A stretch of DNA of 64,000 bases, taken from NCBI GenBank assembly GCA_036557785.1, contig DATBGZ010000066.1:30574-94573 (forward strand), written 5' to 3'. The notes beneath the pieces are model-generated. The model was not told the DNA's origin, made no database searches, and saw nothing but the letters and a program-made list of their open reading frames with translations. The translations under genes were made by a program, and so were the position numbers. The DNA comes from DATBGZ01 sp036557785. Lineage in GTDB: Bacteria; Actinomycetota; Actinomycetes; Mycobacteriales; Micromonosporaceae. Shown here in pieces: positions 48,256-57,704 of the stretch (the first letter of the stretch is position 1; each line of letters begins with the position of its first letter).

Positions 48256-50115
48256 CTACTTCTTTCGCGTGGTGAGGGTGGGATCGGCCGGCATGCTCGT
48301 GAGGTTCTCCAGCCATGCGATGTGCTCGCGCTCACGCTTGCCGAGGCTCTGGGCGTCGCGCTCCCGCTGACGCGCTATGCGCTCCTCCTGCTCGGCCCGC
48401 TCCGCGGCGAGCTTCGCTGCGCGCCGACGGGCTCGCCGACCCTTGGGCAGCGCCGGCTCCGCGTCCGGGGACGGGCGCGACGGCTTTACCGCCACGACCT
48501 GGGCCGGCCGCGTCGTGCGGGGCAGGTTGACCTCCGACGACGAGGACGCCGTGACCGGCTCGGGCTGTACGGCTTCTGGCACCCGTACGCTCTTGTCGGC
48601 CCGCCCTCGGCGCTTTGACTTCGGCGGTGGCTTCTGCCCGGTCTGGGCGGCCGCCGCGGCCGCCGCAGTGGCGATGGCGGGGCTCGGCGTCGGGGGGGCG
48701 GATGCGGTCGGGGCTTTCGTGTTCGGGGCCTTCGTCGTCGGGGCCTTCGTCGTCGGGGCCTTGGTGGACGAGGGTTTCGCGGCGGTCCCCCCCGACGTCG
48801 TCGGCGACGGAGGCGTGACGGGGGCGCCCCGGGGCGGCGCCACGTAGACGCCAGCGGGGGTGGTCGAGGTCGACCGGGCCGGCTGGGACCACGTCGGGTA
48901 CTGGTTGGTCGGGTAGGGGTTGGCCGAGTACTGGGCCGCCGGGTACTGCGAGGCCGGGTTCGGTGCGGGGTAGGGCGCGCTCGTCACGCCGGCCGCCGCG
49001 TAGGCGGGGCTGGGCGTCGCCGGCTTGCGACGCTTGGTGCTCTGTCCCGCGCGCGGTGCCGCGGCGTAGGGGGCGCCGGGACTCGCCGTGATCGCGCGTT
49101 GTGCCGGTGCGGCTGAACGCGCTCCCGCGGCGGCCGACGCGATCGCGGCAGCAGCCAGGGGCGCGGTCTTGCCCCGCCGAGCTACGGCGGTGACCGTTGA
49201 GGTGGCCATCCCGACCGCCGCTGACAGCAGCGCCGCCACGTACCCGGATCTGAGCCCGTAGCCCGGTCCGACCAGCAGGTAACCGGCCCCCACCATGGCC
49301 GGGCCGGCGAGGCCGGAGAGGGCGATGCCCAGCGGGTGGGCGCCCACCCAGCGCGCCGTTGCGGCCACCGTCGCGGCGAAGACGGCGGCGACCAGGACCA
49401 TGACATAGGGGCCGAGCCACCACTCGTCCGGGCCGATGAGGTTCGGCGCGTCCAGGACCGCCAACCGAGGCGTGATCGTATGGTTACCGGTGCCGATCGC
49501 CACCCCGACGGACGCCAGCCCGAAGATCCACACGCCGGCGACCCAGATGGCCGCGTTCGCCGCGATCGGTGCGGCGAGCAGAGCCAGCAGCGAGACGACC
49601 GCTCCGATGCCGGTGCCGATCAGCGCGGCGACGGCGAGCACCCGCAGATCCCTGCCCGCGTACGCGTTGCGGGCTGGCAGCCAGACCAGCAGGAACGCCG
49701 CGTAGGCACCGAGCGACGCGAAGACCGTGGCGCCCACCCGGCTCGCCCCGGCCACGAAGCCACGCGCCGTGTCGACGGTGCGGTAGCGGGCTCTCGCGAT
49801 CGCGCGCTGCCGGGCCGCGCGTACCCCACCGCGGTGCATGACGAGTCCGGAGTGGTGGGCGGCTGCGGCATCCGCTCGCCGGTTCATGATCGCCTGGCGA
49901 ACCGACCGGACGCTGCGCCGGCCGCCCGCCACGCCCGCGAGCACCGCCGCGGCGAAGATGAAGAGCACCCACATGAGCTGGCGGCGCCAGATCTCCGGCG
50001 ACGGCACGGAACTCCAGACCAGCACGGCGAGCGCCTGCGCCGCGCCGAGTTGGGCAGCGCCGGCGACGGCCGCCATCGCAAACGACCGCGCGGCGATTTT
50101 CAGCCAACCAGCCAC
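48256..50115 (-). CDS. Large membrane protein with disordered basic C-terminus
   Basis: A 619-residue protein. The N-terminal half has roughly eight hydrophobic helices. The second half is low-complexity Ala/Pro/Ser/Thr, including an array of KAPTT repeats, and ends in a basic helical stretch (KGRRARRRAAKLAAERAEQ). No named family is recognised. It converges with the DivIVA-like pair, ending 10 bp from them. The layout suggests a scaffold whose cytoplasmic tail binds partners, but this is only inference. The start is GTG 50115. Confidence 0.6.
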   Translation of the reverse strand: MAGWLKIAARSFAMAAVAGAAQLGAAQALAVLVWSSVPSPEIWRRQLMWVLFIFAAAVLAGVAGGRRSVRSVRQAIMNRRADAAAAHHSGLVMHRGGVRAARQRAIARARYRTVDTARGFVAGASRVGATVFASLGAYAAFLLVWLPARNAYAGRDLRVLAVAALIGTGIGAVVSLLALLAAPIAANAAIWVAGVWIFGLASVGVAIGTGNHTITPRLAVLDAPNLIGPDEWWLGPYVMVLVAAVFAATVAATARWVGAHPLGIALSGLAGPAMVGAGYLLVGPGYGLRSGYVAALLSAAVGMATSTVTAVARRGKTAPLAAAAIASAAAGARSAAPAQRAITASPGAPYAAAPRAGQSTKRRKPATPSPAYAAAGVTSAPYPAPNPASQYPAAQYSANPYPTNQYPTWSQPARSTSTTPAGVYVAPPRGAPVTPPSPTTSGGTAAKPSSTKAPTTKAPTTKAPNTKAPTASAPPTPSPAIATAAAAAAAQTGQKPPPKSKRRGRADKSVRVPEAVQPEPVTASSSSEVNLPRTTRPAQVVAVKPSRPSPDAEPALPKGRRARRRAAKLAAERAEQEERIARQRERDAQSLGKREREHIAWLENLTSMPADPTLTTRKK

Positions 50116-50260
50116 GCCCGAAGCTTACGAGGCCGTGGCGGCCTTGGCACGTGTGGCGAAGCTTGCGAGACGGACATCAGGGCCATTTCGCCTACCGCTC
50201 GGGCGAGTAGGACATCGGTGGTGATGACTGCCCGCGCGGTGTCTGGCCGGGGCGCCAGGT

Positions 50261-50632
50261 CTACTCGCGGAAGCCCTCGCGGAATCGACGGAAGAAGCCA
50301 CCCTCGAAGGGCAGTGCCTCGCCGGGCGGCGGAGCCTGGCGGCGTTGCGTGGCGACCGGACGGTCGTAGTCGGTGCGGGCGATGGCGTCGATGGTCTCCT
50401 GCTCATCGAAGCTCTCCGAACCCTCAATCAGTGGCACGAAGCCCACGAGCACGCCGTCGGCGAGCACGTTCGCCTCCAGGCCGGCCGCCCCGTCGGTGTC
50501 CCACACCGCTTCGCGTCCATCCGAGAGCACCACCCGGATGCCCACCTGCCCGACACCCGTACGGGCCACGTGCGCCGGCACACCACGCTCGCGCAGCGCG
50601 TCCACCACGCTCTGCGCCCGTCGCTCGTCCAT
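50261..50632 (-). CDS. Hypothetical protein, DUF-like, no membrane segment
   Basis: A 123-residue protein with an alpha/beta-looking N-terminal half (AQSVVDALRERGVPAHVARTG; VGIRVVLSDGREAVWDTDG) and a C-terminal EGGFFRRFREGFRE tail. ATG 50632 is preferred to a GTG at 50650 because of GGAGTGAGG in front of it. I do not recognise the family. It lies alone between the membrane protein and the DUF1023 operon; the 132-bp gap upstream holds only a short duplicated GCCTCGACCCACG. Confidence 0.5.
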   Translation of the reverse strand: MDERRAQSVVDALRERGVPAHVARTGVGQVGIRVVLSDGREAVWDTDGAAGLEANVLADGVLVGFVPLIEGSESFDEQETIDAIARTDYDRPVATQRRQAPPPGEALPFEGGFFRRFREGFRE

Positions 50633-50764
50633 GACCTCACTCCCGCCCACACCTTCGGCCCGCCCATGGGGCCTCGACCCACGTCGGGCCTCGACCCACG
50701 CCTTCGGCCCGACGGTAGCGCGTCTGCCTGGACGTCGCCTGTGAATGTCTGGTGGGTCCGCGGC

Positions 50765-52370
50765 TCAGTCAGCGGGCGGCTGGCCGTGCACCAGAGCGAC
50801 CAGGTCATAGCGCCCGACCACGATCGCGGCCTGGTTGCGCAGGCTGAGGCTGCCGGGATCCCAGTAAGCGCTGTGGCCCTGGGTATCGACGACGAACTGG
50901 TTCGCGCCGAACGCGGGGTCGGTGGGCTCCTCACCGTGCACGAACGGCAGTTCGCCCAGGGCGCCCCCGATCAGATCCCCGGCCGCGAGGCCGCCCCACA
51001 CGTGGCGAGGATCAAGGTGCAGGTCGGTCGCGTGGTCGGTGTGCATGCCCGGGCTGCCGGCCGCGATGATGTCGTCGACCGGCAGCCCACCGCGCAGCGC
51101 CGCCTCGGCGACCACGGTCGAGCCGTAGCTGTGGCCCACGACCGTGATGTGGGAGGGCCCCGGGTCGTGCGTCGAGCGCAGGCCGTCGATGAACCCGGTG
51201 AGCTGCCCCGCTCCGGCGCGGGAGGCGTCGTACGAGAGCGCGTCAATGTCCTGTGGCGCGTCGTAGCCCAGCCAGTAGACGAGGCTCACATCGTCCGGCG
51301 CCACTGTCAGCGCGTCGGCAGCGTCGCGCAGACGGCCGATCCGGGTCCAGCTCTCCCGGCGTGTCGCCCAGGTCGGTGTCGACGCCGGGCACGAGGACCG
51401 CCGTATGCCGGGCATGGTCGGGGTCCGACAGCGCCACGATCGCCCGGCCGTCGCTGACGCCGGTACCCGGGTCGATGCCGAGGAGCAGGGCCCGCGGTCC
51501 GAGCCGCTCCAGGCACGTCCGTACGGCCTGCAACCCCGCCACCTGCGCCCTGACCCGCGCCAGTCGCAACTCCAGCACGCCGAGCACCGGCAGCAGCAGG
51601 GTCGGCGCCAGGATCGCTGGCAACCGGAGCCGGTCGAGCATGTGCACCAGGTCCGCCTCGGCGGCCGAGAGCCGGTCGAGGCCGGCCGCGAGAAGGGTCC
51701 GGTTGGCGCGGTCCCGGTCGACCGCGGGGATGCCGTCGAGCCAACCGACAACGTCGGCGTCGTCGGCGAGGACGCGGTCGCGCTGCGCCTGGGTCAGCGA
51801 GTCCCACCACGCCCGGACCTGCTGCGGGGACAGGCTCGTCTGAGCCTGCACGACCGCCCGGGCGACGTCGGTGCGCAGGCCGACCCGCTCCCGCAGCACT
51901 GCGGGCGCCGGCGGCGGCCGGTTGGCCAGCAACGTTGCCCGGGTGCGCTCGTCAAGCGCGCGGACCTGAGCCAGCAGCAGGACCCGTTCGGTGTGCGGCA
52001 GATCCTGGTGCGCCAGGCGGCGCAGGGCGGCGAGGGCGTACCCGTGCTCGGTCAGCGCGGCGGCGATCTGCCGGGCCGGGCTCTGCGCGTCGCGGACGGC
52101 AATCCGCTGCGCGGCGACGCAGGCCCGGGCTGCCCCAGTCCCGCTGCCGGCCGCCCAGGCCGCGTCGAGCTCGGTCGCGCTGCCGTCGATGCGCTCGTGC
52201 AGCCGGGTGAGCTGCTCGGCCAGCGTCGACCACGCCGCCGCGGCGCGGTGCCAGTCGTCGGGCCGCGCGTCACGCAGCCGCTGCACCCCGGCGAGGCTGG
52301 CCCACGCCGCTGGGCCCTGCTCGTCGGTCGAGCCCGGCTCGCGCCGGGTGGCGTAGGTCAGGGTGCTCAT
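50765..52370 (-). pseudogene. DUF1023 alpha/beta hydrolase, split by a single-base frameshift
   Basis: Two frames together encode one protein of about 535 residues. The N-terminal helical part (RLRDARPDDWHRAAAAWSTL) is WXG100-like. The hydrolase domain begins with AVLVPGVDTDLGD in one frame and continues from SWTRIGRLRDAADAL in another, with the nucleophile elbow VVGHSYGST, an Asp loop and a terminal His region (DTQGHSAYWD). The shift maps to a three-C run at 51355-51357; removing one base restores the frame. It is either a true inactivation or a sequencing error. It is co-translated with the upstream WXG-like gene (ATGA). Confidence 0.75.
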
Positions 52371-52726
52371 CGTCGCCACCCCGGCTCCGGGCCGATCGCG
52401 GCGGGGCGTACCGCCACGCCCGCGTCGTCCTCCGCCCGCTCGTAGGTGTCGGCCACCGCGTGCAGCGCCTGGGCGCTCCGGTCGACGGCGGCGCGCAGTC
52501 CGGTCAGGAATCCGATCCACTCGTCCCGGGTGCGCACGAGCGCGGACTGCGCGCCGCCCGATGCCGTGACCGTGCGGTCGGTGCGAGCTGCGGCCAGTCC
52601 GCGCGGGGCCGCCCCATCGACCTGGGCGGCGGCGGCGAGGCGCGCCGCCACCCCGCGCAAGCTCGCAATATCGACGTCTATCAGATGAAGGTCCGCGCCG
52701 GCTGGCGCGGTCGCATGAAGTCTCAT
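52367..52726 (-). CDS. WXG100/ESX-like small helical protein
   Basis: A 119-residue, almost all-helical protein with an EWIGFLTGLRAAVDRSAQALHAVADTYERAEDD core; its helix-turn-helix pattern and the YxxxE-like DTYERAED resemble type VII secretion substrates or partners. It overlaps the DUF1023 gene start, the usual pairing of this hydrolase with a WXG-type partner. No ESX secretion genes are in the window, so export is inferred. Confidence 0.55.
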   Translation of the reverse strand: MRLHATAPAGADLHLIDVDIASLRGVAARLAAAAQVDGAAPRGLAAARTDRTVTASGGAQSALVRTRDEWIGFLTGLRAAVDRSAQALHAVADTYERAEDDAGVAVRPAAIGPEPGWRR

Positions 52727-52825
52727 GTGTCAAACCCCCCGTGTGACACGTTGGCGCGCAGAATAACCCCGCCCCGGCGCCATCGCCTCTCGACGGACTT
52801 GCGCGGATGGGGTGAACTGGTGTGC

Positions 52826-53512
52826 GTGACACACATCGGTCAGCACTCCGGCGCCGGCCGCGGTCCGCTCATCCGCCGAAGCCTGGTTGCCGTGCTCGCC
52901 CCCGCGGTCCTCGTAGCCACCGCGTTGGGCGCGGCGGGCTGCGACCTGCTCGGGCGGCGGAGCCCGGCTCCCGTGACCACGACCTCCGCGTCGCCAGATG
53001 TCAGCGCGACAACCACCCCCACCACGCCCGTCATCACGGCCACCCCGACGACGGACGAGCCGCTGTCGCTGGAGTTCCGCACCGACGGTGCCGGCCCGTA
53101 CGAGATGGGACAGACCCTGGCCCAGCTGCAGAGTGGGCCGGGCCTGGACGAGGTCGGGCCGATGGACGGCTGCCCCGGCAACACCTCCGCCCGCGGTGTC
53201 GGCATGTGGCGCGACGTCTCCTTCTCGTTCCACAGCGACGGCCGTCTCTACCTACTGGTGAACCGCTCCACGTCCATCCCCACCCCGTCGGGCGTCTGGC
53301 TCGGTACCAAGGCGGACCAGGTGCGCACGATCTACTCCGGGCTGGTGACGTACAACCTCACCCGGGGTAGCTCGGCGGCGGTCGTGGTGCAGACGCTCAG
53401 CGGCGCCGGGATCCTCTTCGAGCTCAACGAGCGGGACGAGGTCACCGCGATGTACTCGGGGCCGTCGTCCTACCTGCGCGCGAAGTTCACCGCGGGCACG
53501 CCCTACTGCTGA
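52826..53512 (+). CDS. Putative lipoprotein of unknown function
   Basis: A 228-residue exported protein: hydrophobic signal with lipobox LGAAGC, a Thr/Ser/Pro-rich linker (TTTSASPDVSATTTPTTP), then a globular domain with DGCPGN, YLLVNRSTSIPTP and a C-terminal CysTyr end (TPYC). Two cysteines in the mature domain may pair. GTG 52826 is used; GTG 52820 is 2 codons upstream. It is divergent from the WXG-like gene. Confidence 0.7.
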   Translation: MTHIGQHSGAGRGPLIRRSLVAVLAPAVLVATALGAAGCDLLGRRSPAPVTTTSASPDVSATTTPTTPVITATPTTDEPLSLEFRTDGAGPYEMGQTLAQLQSGPGLDEVGPMDGCPGNTSARGVGMWRDVSFSFHSDGRLYLLVNRSTSIPTPSGVWLGTKADQVRTIYSGLVTYNLTRGSSAAVVVQTLSGAGILFELNERDEVTAMYSGPSSYLRAKFTAGTPYC

Positions 53513-53524
53513 CGGCGGGACGCG

Positions 53525-53962
53525 CTACTCACCGCCGTGGCGGTACAGGCGCGAGTCGCGCTGGCGGAACCCGAGCCGTTCGTAGAGCCGGCCCGCGGCG
53601 TCCCGCTCGGGCCTTGAGGTCAGGTCCAGCGTGCGGACGCCCGCCGTGCGTGCCTCGGCGATGGCCGCTTCGATGAGCCTGCCGCCGATGCCGAGCCCGC
53701 GGGCGCCCGCGTCCACCACGACATCCTCGATGCGGGCCCGCAGCCCGGACGGGATCGGCGTCACGACGAGGGTGAGCGTGCCGACGATCGCGCCGGCGGC
53801 GTCGCGGGCCACGAAGATGGTGTTCGCGTCATGAGACAGGATCAGCGCCAGCGCGGTCCGGTCCAGGGCGATCGCGGACCGGGACAGTTGTGGCAGCAGG
53901 CGTGCGAATGCGTCGATGAGCTCATCGGTCGCCTCGGTGGCGACCTGGACCACGACCGTCAT
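53525..53962 (-). CDS. GNAT-family N-acetyltransferase
   Basis: A 145-residue acetyltransferase. The acetyl-CoA binding motif is VVDAGARGLGIGGRLIEAAI (R-x-x-G-I-G pattern) and the C-terminal GRLYERLGFRQRDSRLYR is the usual beta-bulge strand. ATG 53962 is chosen; the longer frame upstream has no support. The substrate is unknown. Confidence 0.88.
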   Translation of the reverse strand: MTVVVQVATEATDELIDAFARLLPQLSRSAIALDRTALALILSHDANTIFVARDAAGAIVGTLTLVVTPIPSGLRARIEDVVVDAGARGLGIGGRLIEAAIAEARTAGVRTLDLTSRPERDAAGRLYERLGFRQRDSRLYRHGGE

Positions 53963-54044
53963 GGTGATCGAGGATAAGCGTCGCGGGCAGCCGTGTGTGC
54001 GCGGCGGCACACCCCCGGCCACTCGCCTCGGCCGACCGGTGCGG

Positions 54045-55865
54045 TCAGGCGGCCGTACCGTCTTCGGCCGCACGCATCTCGGCGGCACGCTCCTGTGCGG
54101 CAGACGCGGTGCGCAGGGGCAACTCCGGCAGGAACCAGGTCACCACAGCGCCGACGATCATGACGATCGCGGCGATGAGGAAGACCGTGCTCAGCGTGCC
54201 GGCGAAGGCGACCTTGAACGGGTGGGCGACGGCCGGGGCGAGGCGGTTCAGGAACGACGTGTCGTCCACCGAGCCCCCGCTCGCCGCCTGGGCGAGGATC
54301 GTCGCCTGCTGGGGATCGGCCCGGATGGCGCCGACGAACTCGGGAGTGCTCTGCGCCGCCGTGTAGGCCGACCTCACCCGGTCCGGCAGCAGCGTGAAGA
54401 GGATCGAGAGGTATACCGCCGTGCCGATCGTGCCGCCCATCGACCGGAAGAAGGTCACGGCAGAGGTCGATACGCCGATCTCCCGGGGGGAGGCCGCGTT
54501 CTGCACCGCGATCACCATGGGCTGCATGTTGCCGGAGAGTCCCAGCCCCAGCACGACCATCACGATCATGCTCAGCCATAGCGGTGTATCGGCACCGATC
54601 AGCGTCAGGAGCAGCAGGCCGATGACCATGAGTCCCGTGCCCACGACGGGGAAGATCCGGTAACGCCCGGTCCGGGCGATCATCTGCCCGTTGAAGATCG
54701 AGCCGCTCATGATGCCGAATACCAGGGGGATCAGCTCGAGCCCCGCCTTGGTGGGGGTGGCTCCCTTGACCACCTGCAGGTAGAGCGGCAGCAGCAGGAA
54801 GCCACCGAACATGCCCATGCCGAGGATCGCGCTGCTCGCCGTGCCGATCCCGAACGTACGGCCGCGGAACAGCCGCATCGGCAGCAGTGCCTCGTCGCCG
54901 TACGCCCGCTCGCAGACGAGGAAGCCGAGCAGGCCGAGCACGCCGATCCCGTAGCAGAGCAGGGCCTTGCCCGACCCCCAGCCCCAGATGCGGCCCTGCT
55001 CCGCCACGATCAGCAGCGGCACGAGACAGATGACGAGCGAGAGCGCTCCCGGCCAGTCGATGCGGTGGTCCTGGCGGTGGTGGGGGATGTGCAGCACCTT
55101 CGTCACGACGACCAGCGCGACCAGCCCGAGCGGCACGTTGATGAAGAAGATCCAACGCCACCCCGAGGTGCCGAGGATGGTGTCCGCCCCGGCGAAGAAG
55201 CCACCGACGATCGGGCCGAGCACGCTCGCGCTGCCCCAGACGGCGAGGAACATGCCCTGGTAGCGCGCCCGCTCACGGGGCGGCACGATGTCGCCGATGA
55301 TCGCCAGCGCGAGCACGAACAAGCCGCCGGCGCCGATGCCCTGCAGCGCCCGGAAGGCGGCGAGTTGGTACATGCTCTGGGCCAGCCCGCACAGCGCCGA
55401 GCCGGCGATGAAGACCGCGATCGCCGAGAGGAAGAACGGCTTGCGCCCGTAGATGTCGGAGAGCTTGCCGTAGAGCGGTGTCGATATCGTCGACGTGATC
55501 AGGAACGCGGTGGTCGCCCAGGCCTGCAGCGAGAAGCCGTGCAGGTCGTCGGCGACGGCCCGCATCGAGGTCGCGACCACGGTCTGGTCGAGGGCGCCGA
55601 GGAACATGCCGAGCATGAGACCGACCAGGATCGTCACGGTCTGGCGGTACGTGAGCGCGCCCTCGCCGGGTGGGGCCGCGTCCGGGCCGTCACCGCCCGC
55701 GGCCTTCCCGTTGGGTCGGGCCCCGGCCTCGACCGCTGCTTCTGCAGGTCTGGCGAGCTTCGTCGGGCGTGCCGTACGGTCGGGCCGGGCCACGGTTCCC
55801 CCCACAGGGTCGCGGGCACCGCCCACCACGGCGCCACCCGCCCACGGTAGCCCGGCCGCGATCAC
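54045..55865 (-). CDS. MFS drug exporter, DHA2 (EmrB/QacA) family
   Basis: A 606-residue, 14-helix major facilitator. Signature motifs are LGALDQTVVATSMRAVADDL (motif D1), YGKLSDIYGRKPFF (motif A) and GPIVGGFFAGADTILGTSGWRWIFFINVPLG (motif C region). A polar N-terminal extension of about 70 residues precedes helix 1, and the true start may be internal. It would export hydrophobic drugs or metabolites in exchange for protons. No TetR regulator is adjacent. Confidence 0.9.
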   Translation of the reverse strand: MIAAGLPWAGGAVVGGARDPVGGTVARPDRTARPTKLARPAEAAVEAGARPNGKAAGGDGPDAAPPGEGALTYRQTVTILVGLMLGMFLGALDQTVVATSMRAVADDLHGFSLQAWATTAFLITSTISTPLYGKLSDIYGRKPFFLSAIAVFIAGSALCGLAQSMYQLAAFRALQGIGAGGLFVLALAIIGDIVPPRERARYQGMFLAVWGSASVLGPIVGGFFAGADTILGTSGWRWIFFINVPLGLVALVVVTKVLHIPHHRQDHRIDWPGALSLVICLVPLLIVAEQGRIWGWGSGKALLCYGIGVLGLLGFLVCERAYGDEALLPMRLFRGRTFGIGTASSAILGMGMFGGFLLLPLYLQVVKGATPTKAGLELIPLVFGIMSGSIFNGQMIARTGRYRIFPVVGTGLMVIGLLLLTLIGADTPLWLSMIVMVVLGLGLSGNMQPMVIAVQNAASPREIGVSTSAVTFFRSMGGTIGTAVYLSILFTLLPDRVRSAYTAAQSTPEFVGAIRADPQQATILAQAASGGSVDDTSFLNRLAPAVAHPFKVAFAGTLSTVFLIAAIVMIVGAVVTWFLPELPLRTASAAQERAAEMRAAEDGTAA

Positions 55866-55895
55866 GGGCTCGGCCAGACCCGGGGCGGCCTGGGC

Positions 55896-56897
55896 TCAGG
55901 GGTGGCCGTAGCTATGGATGGGCGCGTACGGCCGGATCATCGGCACCATGCGGACCACGTCGCCGGTGTGCGGCACGTGCACCACCTTCCCGTCGCCGAC
56001 GTAGATCGCGACGTGGCTCAGGTCGCTGTGGTAGAAGACCAGGTCGCCGATCTGGAGCTGGCTCTGCTTGATGTAGGGCATGGATCGGCGCTGTGCCGCG
56101 GCATTGTGGGGCAGATAGACCCCGACCTGTTGCCAGGCCCGCATGGTCAGGCCGGAGCAGTCGTACGTCTTCGGGCCGGCCGCGCCGAAGACGTACGCCT
56201 TGCCGATCTGGGCGCAGGCGAAAGCGGCCGCCTTGTACCCGTCGGTCGGCTCGTACTTGGTGGGGCACACCCACGGCCGGATCGAGGTGGTGCCCTCGCT
56301 GTCCACGTAGGCGTCCGTACGCAGGTCCTGCAGTTGGTCCAGACGGGTCTCGATCTGGGCGCGCTGGGCGGAGAGGTCGTCGTTCTGCGCGGCGAGCCGT
56401 GCGACGAGTGCGTCGATCGGAGCCTTCTGCTCGTCGTACTCCGCCTTGAGCTCGAGCACGTCGGAGAGCTGAGTGGTCTGGGTGGACGCCATGCCCTCGA
56501 GGACGACCATCTCGCTGATGAAGTCGCTGTCCGCGGCGCCGGAGAGCAGGGCGTTGAACGTGGTGGCCTGGCCGCCCATGTACGCACGAGCCGAGACCCG
56601 TCCGATCCGCTCCTGCGCCGCCGCGAGCTTGTCGGCGAGCGGCTGGATCCGGGCCTGCAGCACCTTCTGCTGGGCCAGGTTCTGCTCGTACTGCTCGTGC
56701 ACCAGGTCGTACTGCTCGATCATCGGCTCGGCCTGGCGCCAGAGGGAGTCGATCGCGGCCTCGACATCCTTCGGGTCGGGCTCCGCCCGCGCGACACGCG
56801 CCGGCAGCGCCACCGCGACGATGACCGCGAGCGTGGCGCCGAGCAACAGGCGAAGGCGGGGGACCAGGCGGCGAGCGGGGGACACTCGGGGGCGCAC
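55896..56897 (-). CDS. NlpC/P60 peptidoglycan endopeptidase with coiled coil
   Basis: A 333-residue secreted hydrolase: signal peptide, coiled-coil region (about 45-200) and a C-terminal NlpC/P60 domain with catalytic Cys in KTYDCSGLT, His in LSHVAIYVG and a further His in VHVPHTG. It resembles RipA-type enzymes that cut peptide stems between D-Glu and diaminopimelate. The start is set to GTG 56897 because AAGGAG lies 10 nt upstream and it gives a compact signal peptide; the longer frame begins with TTG. Confidence 0.88.
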   Translation of the reverse strand: MRPRVSPARRLVPRLRLLLGATLAVIVAVALPARVARAEPDPKDVEAAIDSLWRQAEPMIEQYDLVHEQYEQNLAQQKVLQARIQPLADKLAAAQERIGRVSARAYMGGQATTFNALLSGAADSDFISEMVVLEGMASTQTTQLSDVLELKAEYDEQKAPIDALVARLAAQNDDLSAQRAQIETRLDQLQDLRTDAYVDSEGTTSIRPWVCPTKYEPTDGYKAAAFACAQIGKAYVFGAAGPKTYDCSGLTMRAWQQVGVYLPHNAAAQRRSMPYIKQSQLQIGDLVFYHSDLSHVAIYVGDGKVVHVPHTGDVVRMVPMIRPYAPIHSYGHP

Positions 56898-56964
56898 GGG
56901 TGCGTCTCTCCTTCCGCGGACCGGGCGTGCGGGGACCGCACTCAACGTCGTTGGAGCGGTTCCC

Positions 56965-56993
56965 ACACTGAAGGTTCCGGCACGGGTTCGCAA
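56965..56993 (-). promoter_or_regulatory. Candidate promoter of the NlpC/P60 gene
   Basis: On the minus strand TTGCGA (-35) and CAGTGT (-10) are separated by exactly 17 nt. Transcription would start near 56958, giving an mRNA leader of about 60 nt before GTG 56897. Confidence 0.45.
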
Positions 56994-57020
56994 CAGAACG
57001 CGCGGGGGCGTCGGGGCGGG

Positions 57021-57545
57021 CTACCGCTGGGCGGTCGGCACGATCCGGGCCCGCGCGAGCGTGTAGGTGAACATCATGAAGCCCTGCACCGCCGGGGCGC
57101 TGCCGGGCGCGACGCCGAGCGACTCGATGTCCAGGGCGTGCACGACGATGAAGTAGCGGTGCCGGATATGCCCCTCGGGCGGCGCCGCGCCGACGTAGCG
57201 GGCCAGGCCGGTGTCCCCGGGAAGCTGGATGGCGCCCGCCGGCAGACCGGAGCCCTCGGCGTCACCCGCACCACTGGGCAGCGAGGTGACGCTGGCCGGG
57301 ATGTCGTGCACGGCCCAGTGCCAGAATCCGCTCGGGGTCGGCGCGTCCGGGTCGTACATGGTCACCGCGAAGCTGCGCGTCTGCGGCGGGAAGCCGGACC
57401 AGGACAACTGGGGGGACGTGTCGCTGCCGCCAGCGTCGAGGAGCCCGCTCATCTGAGCCGCCGGCAACGGCTGCCCATCGGAGACGTCCGTGCTGGTGAC
57501 GGTGAACGATGCGACCTGGGGCAGGTGGGCGTACGGATCGTGCAT
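57021..57545 (-). CDS. YbhB/YbcL-family PEBP protein
   Basis: A 174-residue phosphatidylethanolamine-binding-like protein. The ligand-site signature YDPDAPTPSGFWHWAVHDIP and the later GHIRHRYFIVVHALD are intact. The cellular role in bacteria is poorly defined. RBS GGAGGAGG precedes ATG 57545. It is divergent from the cold-shock gene. Confidence 0.92.
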   Translation of the reverse strand: MHDPYAHLPQVASFTVTSTDVSDGQPLPAAQMSGLLDAGGSDTSPQLSWSGFPPQTRSFAVTMYDPDAPTPSGFWHWAVHDIPASVTSLPSGAGDAEGSGLPAGAIQLPGDTGLARYVGAAPPEGHIRHRYFIVVHALDIESLGVAPGSAPAVQGFMMFTYTLARARIVPTAQR

Positions 57546-57626
57546 GATGGTCCTCCTCCGGGGCGTTGAGTGACGACCTACCGCCGTACCGTACCGTCAA
57601 GGGCCTTGCGAACCACGGTGACGTGC

Positions 57627-57632
57627 TATGGT
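57627..57632 (+). promoter_or_regulatory. -10 box of the cold-shock gene promoter
   Basis: TATGGT, with TTGCGA about 15 nt further upstream, is the best promoter before the cold-shock gene. It implies a 5' leader of roughly 160 nt, which contains a terminator-like hairpin. Confidence 0.45.
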
Positions 57633-57671
57633 CGCCGCGTACAAGTGGTATGGGTTCCCAAAGACCGTGTG

Positions 57672-57704
57672 AGCGCCTTGGGTCGAGCAGCCCTTGGCGC
57701 TTTT
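57672..57704 (+). terminator. Terminator-like hairpin inside the cspA leader
   Basis: AGCGCC and GGCGCT (6 bp), then a TT/TT internal loop and GGG/CCC, form a stem-loop immediately followed by TTTT. It lies about 100 nt before the GTG of the cold-shock gene. It may be an attenuator, a cold-responsive structure or the end of a short leader RNA. Confidence 0.55.

Noticed and set aside
56898..57020. c-di-AMP (ydaO-type) riboswitch before the NlpC/P60 gene
   Set aside because: Cell-wall hydrolase genes in actinobacteria often carry one, but the mapped promoter leaves a leader of only about 60 nt and the conserved sequence blocks are not seen.
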